Shown here in pieces: positions 59,428 to 64,000 of a stretch of 64,000 nucleotides of DNA. Below the pieces are notes generated by a model that was not told the origin of the DNA, made no database searches, and worked only from the letters and a program-made list of their open reading frames with translations. Position numbers and translations under genes: made by a program. Positions within the stretch are counted from its first letter, which is position 1; every line of letters begins with the position of its first letter. The stretch comes from Thermaerobacillus caldiproteolyticus (GTDB taxonomy: Bacteria; Bacillota; Bacilli; Bacillales; Anoxybacillaceae): the NCBI RefSeq assembly GCF_013761245.1, contig NZ_JACDUT010000009.1, forward strand, positions 1 to 64,000, read 5' to 3'.

Positions 59428-60480
59428 ATGAAAGCGCTAACGTTACATGGAAAAAGAGATTTACGATACGTAGAGTCAGAGGAACCGATTATTGAGAAAA
59501 ATGATGAAGTTATAATAAAAGTAAAAGCGGCAGGTATTTGTGGTTCTGACTTATCAAGATATGCCAAGTTAGGCCCTTATATTGAAGGCATGGTATGGGG
59601 GCATGAGTTCAGTGGTGAAGTCGTTGCAATCGGATCTGACGTCAGACATGTAAAAATCGGTGACCGTGTGGCAGGATGTCCCACACTTTATTGCGGGAAA
59701 TGTGAGAGTTGTAAAAAAGGATTATTGTCGCAATGCAAAAAATTAACCGTCATTGGAGCTAGGCATCCTGGAGCATTTGCCGAGTATGTAAAGCTCCCTG
59801 CAGAAAATGTACTCCCTATACCCGAAACGATTGATTTTGATACCGCTGCATTTATAGAGCCCTCAGCTGTAGTGGCACATGGGTTTTACCGAACTGCAAT
59901 ACAACCTGGCTCAGATGTTGCCGTAATGGGATGCGGAAGTATTGGCTTATTAGCTGTTCAGTGGGCTAAAATTTTCGGTGCTAGTAAGGTGTATGCAATC
60001 GACATTGATCATAAGAAATTAAACATTGCCAAAGAAGTCGGTGCGGATGCTGTTATTCATTCAGCAGAAAAATCGGCTTATGAACAGTTAATGGACTTAA
60101 CTGATGGAAATGGGGTTGATTTAGTCATTGAGTCAGCTGGTTCTCCTGTTACATCTGCTCAGGTATTTGCACTAGCGAAAAAAAGCGGACAGGTCTTGTT
60201 TTTAGGCATCCCATACTCAGACGTAAACATCGAACGGTTTTATTTCGAAAAAATCGTAAGAAATGAATTAACTGTACTAGGATCGTGGAATGCGATCTCA
60301 GCTCCATTTCCTGGGAAAGAGTGGAGTACAACCATTCAATTCATGGCCAAGGGACAAATTAATGTAAAACCATTAATCACTCATCGTGTCTCTCTTATAG
60401 AGGGACCGGAAATTTTTGAAAAACTTATAAACAAAAACGGATTTTTCGGAAAGGTTCTCTTTTATCCAGAAATATCATAA
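59428..60480 (+). CDS. gatD: Galactitol-1-phosphate 5-dehydrogenase-like enzyme
   Basis: A 350-residue zinc dehydrogenase similar to GatD. ICGSDLSRYAKLGPYIEGMV supplies the catalytic Cys, VWGHEFSGE the second zinc site and CGKCESCKKGLLSQC the structural zinc. GCGSIGLLAVQWA is the NAD fold. It should convert the PTS product galactitol-1-phosphate to tagatose-6-phosphate. AGAAAGGATG precedes ATG 59428. A second near-match to cre (TGAAAGCGCTAACG, 59429-59442) covers its first codons. Confidence 0.82.
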   Translation: MKALTLHGKRDLRYVESEEPIIEKNDEVIIKVKAAGICGSDLSRYAKLGPYIEGMVWGHEFSGEVVAIGSDVRHVKIGDRVAGCPTLYCGKCESCKKGLLSQCKKLTVIGARHPGAFAEYVKLPAENVLPIPETIDFDTAAFIEPSAVVAHGFYRTAIQPGSDVAVMGCGSIGLLAVQWAKIFGASKVYAIDIDHKKLNIAKEVGADAVIHSAEKSAYEQLMDLTDGNGVDLVIESAGSPVTSAQVFALAKKSGQVLFLGIPYSDVNIERFYFEKIVRNELTVLGSWNAISAPFPGKEWSTTIQFMAKGQINVKPLITHRVSLIEGPEIFEKLINKNGFFGKVLFYPEIS

Positions 60481-60514
60481 TAAATAGCTATTGGTATTTT
60501 CAATAATCGAACTG

Positions 60515-60557
60515 ACTCTCGCTAGGAACAATGGTTCCATACAAGCGGGAGTTTTTG
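60515..60557 (+). terminator. Terminator of the PTS operon
   Basis: ACTCTCGCT (60515-60523) and AGCGGGAGT (60544-60552) pair, followed by TTTTTG; a smaller stem GGAAC/GTTCC sits in the loop. Confidence 0.75.
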
Positions 60558-60717
60558 ATGTTGATACTCTAAGGAAAAAGCATTGTTTCCTATTGTATTG
60601 CAAGGATTTTCATTAGAAATCCTTCTGGATTTTATCCAGAAACAGCAACTTATTTGATTTATGTGCAAAAAATAAAGAGCAGCGCGATTCATTCGTGCTA
60701 TTTATCGGATGTTTAAA

Positions 60718-60748
60718 AGACGGTACCAAAAGAAAAGGGGTACCGTCT
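60718..60748. terminator. Terminator shared with gltC
   Basis: AGACGGTACC (60718-60727) and GGTACCGTCT (60739-60748) pair perfectly, with T runs on both sides. It is immediately after the gltC stop on the minus strand. Confidence 0.8.
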
Positions 60749-60752
60749 CTTT

Positions 60753-61655
60753 TTACTGATATCTCTCTAAAACAGAGAAAAACTCTTTCACAAATTCATA
60801 AAACACTTTGACGGACGGAGAGAGTTCATGATGATTGGAAAGGATGATGCCGACGTTCCGTTTCACATGGGGGATTTCGATTGGAATTTTCACAGCGAAG
60901 CGGGGAGCCGTTTCATAAAAGGCGCTTTCGGGAAGGAGTGTGACGCCGATGCCAGCAGAGACAAGGCCTTTGATCGCATCTAAGTCTTCGCCTTCCGATG
61001 AGATGATAGGGGCAAACCCCGCTTGATGGCATGCGTCAAGCACGATTTTATGTAAAATATATCCATCTGGAAATGTCACAAAAGGCTCATTGCGCAGTTC
61101 ATTCAGTACGAGACTTTGTCTTGTCGCGAGAGGATGATTACTTGGCAGAAGAGCGGCGAACGACTCGGTAAATAAAATCTCCCCCTTAATCTCCTTTTCA
61201 TCGGTCGGAACGGGACCGAGAAACGCTAAATCGATCTCCCTTCTTTTTACCGCTTCCATTAAATATCTGTAAGACCCTTGGCGCAAATGGAAAGAGACAT
61301 TTGGATGTTTTTCTTTAAAAGCCGATATGACCATCGGCATCGTATGGCTTGCTAAACTAGTCGGAAATCCGATTTTAATCGTTCCTCGTTCAGGATCTAA
61401 ATATTCCTCGATTTGTTGCCTCGCGTAATCGATGGCCTTTAACGCTGTTTCTACGTGAGGTAAAAAATGGCGGCCGATTGGAGTCAGTTTGACATTTCGT
61501 CCTTCTCGTTCAAACAGATGCACGCCAAGTTCCGCTTCCAAATTGGCGATTTGTCTGCTGATGGCGGATTGTGCGACATGGAGTGCGTCTGCTGCTTCGG
61601 AAACGTGTTCACGTTTGGCTACTTCTAAAAAATATCGAAGCTGTCTCAGTTCCAT
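60753..61655 (-). CDS. gltC: LysR-type activator of glutamate synthase
   Basis: A 300-residue LysR regulator. Residues 1-60 are the winged helix (MELRQLRYFLEVAKREHVSE, AQSAISRQIANLEAELG). The rest is the effector-binding domain. The text and the divergent position next to the glutamate synthase gene match GltC of B. subtilis, which activates gltAB when carbon (2-oxoglutarate) is ample and glutamate low. ATG 61655 has GGGGGAAAG upstream. Confidence 0.92.
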   Translation of the reverse strand: MELRQLRYFLEVAKREHVSEAADALHVAQSAISRQIANLEAELGVHLFEREGRNVKLTPIGRHFLPHVETALKAIDYARQQIEEYLDPERGTIKIGFPTSLASHTMPMVISAFKEKHPNVSFHLRQGSYRYLMEAVKRREIDLAFLGPVPTDEKEIKGEILFTESFAALLPSNHPLATRQSLVLNELRNEPFVTFPDGYILHKIVLDACHQAGFAPIISSEGEDLDAIKGLVSAGIGVTLLPESAFYETAPRFAVKIPIEIPHVKRNVGIILSNHHELSPSVKVFYEFVKEFFSVLERYQ

Positions 61656-61688
61656 TTTCTTTCCCCCTATGCTATTAATCGCAAAATG

Positions 61689-61703
61689 AGATTGATTTAA
61701 TCT
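61689..61703. promoter_or_regulatory. Candidate GltC-binding dyad
   Basis: AGATTGATTTAATCT has a 5-bp inverted repeat around GATTT and stands in the gltC-gltB gap, where GltC boxes are found in B. subtilis. The gap also has AT-rich tracts that look like promoters for both genes. Confidence 0.5.
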
Positions 61704-61786
61704 AAATTATATATTGTTTATATCATTTTTGAAAACTACAATTATAAATACGAAGTGTTCGGTAAACGGAATGGGAGGGAAACAAG

Positions 61787-64000
61787 ATGAAACACTACGG
61801 ATTGCCAAAAGCGCAAGGACTGTATCGTCCAGAATTCGAACATGATGCGTGTGGTATCGGCTTTTACGCTCATCTAAAAGGAAAGCCGTCTCATGACATC
61901 GTGAAAAAAGGGCTTCATATGCTTCGTCAGCTTGAACACCGCGGAGGTCAAGGAAGCGACCCAGAAACAGGAGATGGCGCTGGTATCATGGTACAAATTC
62001 CGCACGAATATTTCCGAGTGACGTGTGGAACTATGCAGCTTCCGCAAAAAGGACGCTATGGTGTTGGCATGGTGTTTTTGCCGGAAGACGAGAAAAAGCG
62101 TATGTATTATGAAACAGAGATAAATAAAATCATTGAAAAAGAAGGACAGACGTTATTAGGATGGCGAACTGTTCCTGTAAATGTCGAAAAACTTGGAAAA
62201 CTCGCGAAACAAAGCAAACCGTTTGTCCGTCAAATATTTATCGGAGCGAGCGATGATATTCAAGGGGAACTTGCGTTTGAGCGCAAATTGTATGTCATTC
62301 GCAAACAGGCAGAAAAGCTCGTTCAAGACAATGAATGTTATTTCGCCAGCCTGTCAAGCCGGACGATTGTGTATAAAGGATTGTTAACGCCTGAACAATT
62401 GGATGAGTTTTATGTCGATTTGCAGGACGAGCGATTTCAATCGGCGTTTGCCCTCGTTCACTCTCGCTTTAGCACAAACACGTTCCCTAGCTGGGAAAGA
62501 GCACATCCGAACCGCTATTTAATTCATAACGGCGAGATTAACACGCTGCGGGGCAATGTCAACTGGATGTTGGCGCGCGAAAAGCAGTTTGTTTCCGAGC
62601 TTTTTGGGGACGATTTGCAAAAAATTACGCCGATTTTAGATATGAATGGAAGCGACTCGTCGATTTTGGATAATGCGTTTGAATTTTTCGTTTTGGCTGG
62701 GAAAAAGCTGGCGCATGCGGCGATGATGCTCATTCCGGAACCGTGGTTTTGGGATAACGAAATGGATGAGGACAAAAAAGCATTTTATGAGTATCATAGC
62801 TGTCTAATGGAGCCGTGGGACGGCCCAACAGCGATTGCATTTACAGATGGAAAGCAAATCGGAGCGATTTTAGACCGCAACGGCTTGCGACCAGCGCGTT
62901 ATTATGTAACCAAAGACGATTATATTATTTTCTCGTCCGAAGTCGGCGTGATCGATATCGATCCGGACAACGTGCTGTACAAAGACCGCTTGAGTCCAGG
63001 AAAAATGCTTTTCGTTGATTTAGAACAAGGCAGAATCATTTCCGATCAAGAAATTAAAGAAGAAATCGTCAAAGAAAAGCCATATCGTCAATGGTTAAAC
63101 GAACAGATGATATCGCTAAAAGAGCTGGACGTTCCAGAAAATACGGAGCCGGTCCAAAATCTCGTTACGATGCAAAAAGCGTTCGGCTATACGTATGAAG
63201 ATGTGGAGAAAACAATCATTTCTATGGTAAATGAAGGAAAAGATCCGACTGGCGCCATGGGGATGGATACGCCGCTCGCCGTTCTGTCAGACCGTCCGCA
63301 AAGCTTGTTTAACTACTTTAAACAACTGTTTGCGCAAGTGACCAACCCGCCGATTGACGCGATCCGCGAATATATCGTGACATCAACGATGACGCTCCTT
63401 GGCAAGGAAGGAAATATTCTTCATCCAGATGCAACGGCTGCCCGCCGCATTCGTTTAGATATGCCGATTCTTTCCAATGAAGAGCTCGCCGCATTGAAAA
63501 CAAACCCGTATCCAGAATTTCGATGTGCGACAATTCCAACGTTATTTACCGACGATTTGAAAGAGGCGCTCGATCGCCTTTGCGAAGAGGCGGAGAAAGC
63601 GATGGAAAACGGCGCGGTGCTTCTTGTTCTGTCTGACCGTGGTGTGGACGAACATCATGTCGCCATTCCGACGCTTCTTGCTGTAAGCGCACTTCATCAA
63701 TATCTCGTTCGAAAAGGAACGCGAACGAACGCAAATATTATTGTCGAGTGCGGCGAAGCGCGAGAAGTTCATCATTTTGCCGCTTTAATCGGATATGGAG
63801 CGGATGTGGTGAACCCGTATTTGGCGCTTGAAACGATTCGCAATGCGGTCGAGAACGGAATCATTTCGGTTTCGTATCACGAAGCGGTGGACAAATATAA
63901 AAAGGCGGTTACTGATGGCGTTGTGAAGGTTATGTCGAAAATGGGGATCTCGACCGTACAAAGCTACCGCGGTGCGCAAATTTTTGAAGCGGTCGGCATC
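61787..64000 (+). CDS. gltB: Glutamate synthase large subunit (partial)
   Basis: The first 738 codons of a roughly 1500-codon gene (called gltA in B. subtilis) that continues beyond the window. Cys22 in DACGIGF is the N-terminal nucleophile after a short propeptide. LEHRGG and DGAGIM, then SRFSTNTFPSW, HNGEINTLRGN and GSDSSILD complete the glutaminase domain. It makes glutamate from glutamine and 2-oxoglutarate with the small subunit. GGGAGGGA precedes ATG 61787. The gene is divergent from gltC. Confidence 0.95.
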   Translation, partial: MKHYGLPKAQGLYRPEFEHDACGIGFYAHLKGKPSHDIVKKGLHMLRQLEHRGGQGSDPETGDGAGIMVQIPHEYFRVTCGTMQLPQKGRYGVGMVFLPEDEKKRMYYETEINKIIEKEGQTLLGWRTVPVNVEKLGKLAKQSKPFVRQIFIGASDDIQGELAFERKLYVIRKQAEKLVQDNECYFASLSSRTIVYKGLLTPEQLDEFYVDLQDERFQSAFALVHSRFSTNTFPSWERAHPNRYLIHNGEINTLRGNVNWMLAREKQFVSELFGDDLQKITPILDMNGSDSSILDNAFEFFVLAGKKLAHAAMMLIPEPWFWDNEMDEDKKAFYEYHSCLMEPWDGPTAIAFTDGKQIGAILDRNGLRPARYYVTKDDYIIFSSEVGVIDIDPDNVLYKDRLSPGKMLFVDLEQGRIISDQEIKEEIVKEKPYRQWLNEQMISLKELDVPENTEPVQNLVTMQKAFGYTYEDVEKTIISMVNEGKDPTGAMGMDTPLAVLSDRPQSLFNYFKQLFAQVTNPPIDAIREYIVTSTMTLLGKEGNILHPDATAARRIRLDMPILSNEELAALKTNPYPEFRCATIPTLFTDDLKEALDRLCEEAEKAMENGAVLLVLSDRGVDEHHVAIPTLLAVSALHQYLVRKGTRTNANIIVECGEAREVHHFAALIGYGADVVNPYLALETIRNAVENGIISVSYHEAVDKYKKAVTDGVVKVMSKMGISTVQSYRGAQIFEAVGI

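Noticed and set aside
1-64000. tRNA, rRNA and riboswitch genes
   Set aside because: I looked for tRNA-like cloverleaf ends, 16S/23S motifs, T-boxes and S-boxes and saw none that I could defend.

Overview
The window looks like chromosomal DNA from a spore-former-type Bacillaceae, probably near Geobacillus, Parageobacillus or Anoxybacillus. The evidence is a bacillibactin (dhb) operon, gltC divergent from the glutamate synthase gene, a SteT-like exchanger, YwqH-type type VII secretion genes, Bacillus-type Shine-Dalgarno sites and a consensus Fur box. The genus is an inference; no rRNA or marker gene fixes it. I see no rRNA, tRNA or CRISPR array.

Layout. 1-550: wreck of an IS256-type transposase. 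838-4510: ABC exporter (ATPase, FtsX-like permease) with a PadR regulator and operator-like sites. 4564-6302: decayed small genes, including two toxin-antitoxin modules (DUF2281/PemK-like and MNT/HepT) that run tail to tail and have destroyed each other's 3' ends. 6676-7805: NmrA-like reductase under an array of TGTAACC palindromes. 8208-11631: polymorphic-toxin locus, with a secretion partner, a full toxin with a PD-(D/E)XK nuclease tip and Imm70, an orphan RNase A-like toxin tip with a CdiI-type immunity gene, another immunity-like gene, three look-alike terminators and a further toxin fragment. 11830-24650: amino-acid exchanger, FAD oxidoreductase, deoxyribonucleotidase, asparagine synthetase under large palindromes, and a membrane-anchored epimerase-like protein, among IS1634-, IS3- and IS630-type wrecks and pseudogenes (histidine kinase, YdcF, aldehyde dehydrogenase).

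24714-33664: amino-acid permease, then a DeoR-controlled four-carbon sugar-acid operon (kinase, PdxA2-type dehydrogenase, MFS uptake), a small L,D-transpeptidase and a threonine-synthase-like gene. 34313-49273: siderophore region. Remains of a Btr-like regulator and a BesA-like esterase precede a perfect Fur box and intact dhbA-C-E-B-F, an mbtH-like gene and an sfp-type phosphopantetheinyl transferase. The adenylation pocket residues read as glycine and threonine, so the product should be bacillibactin.

49585-64000: broken aminoglycoside-kinase-like gene, LysM/NlpC-P60 hydrolase, IS3 wreck, a galactitol-type PTS operon with a PRD activator, two zinc dehydrogenases and a small membrane protein, then gltC and the first 738 codons of the glutamate synthase large subunit, which runs off the window.

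Functionally, the intact genes are scavenging and metabolic modules (iron, polyols, sugar acids, amino acids) plus one interbacterial-competition locus. The gaps between them are unusually rich in dead transposons and dead genes.
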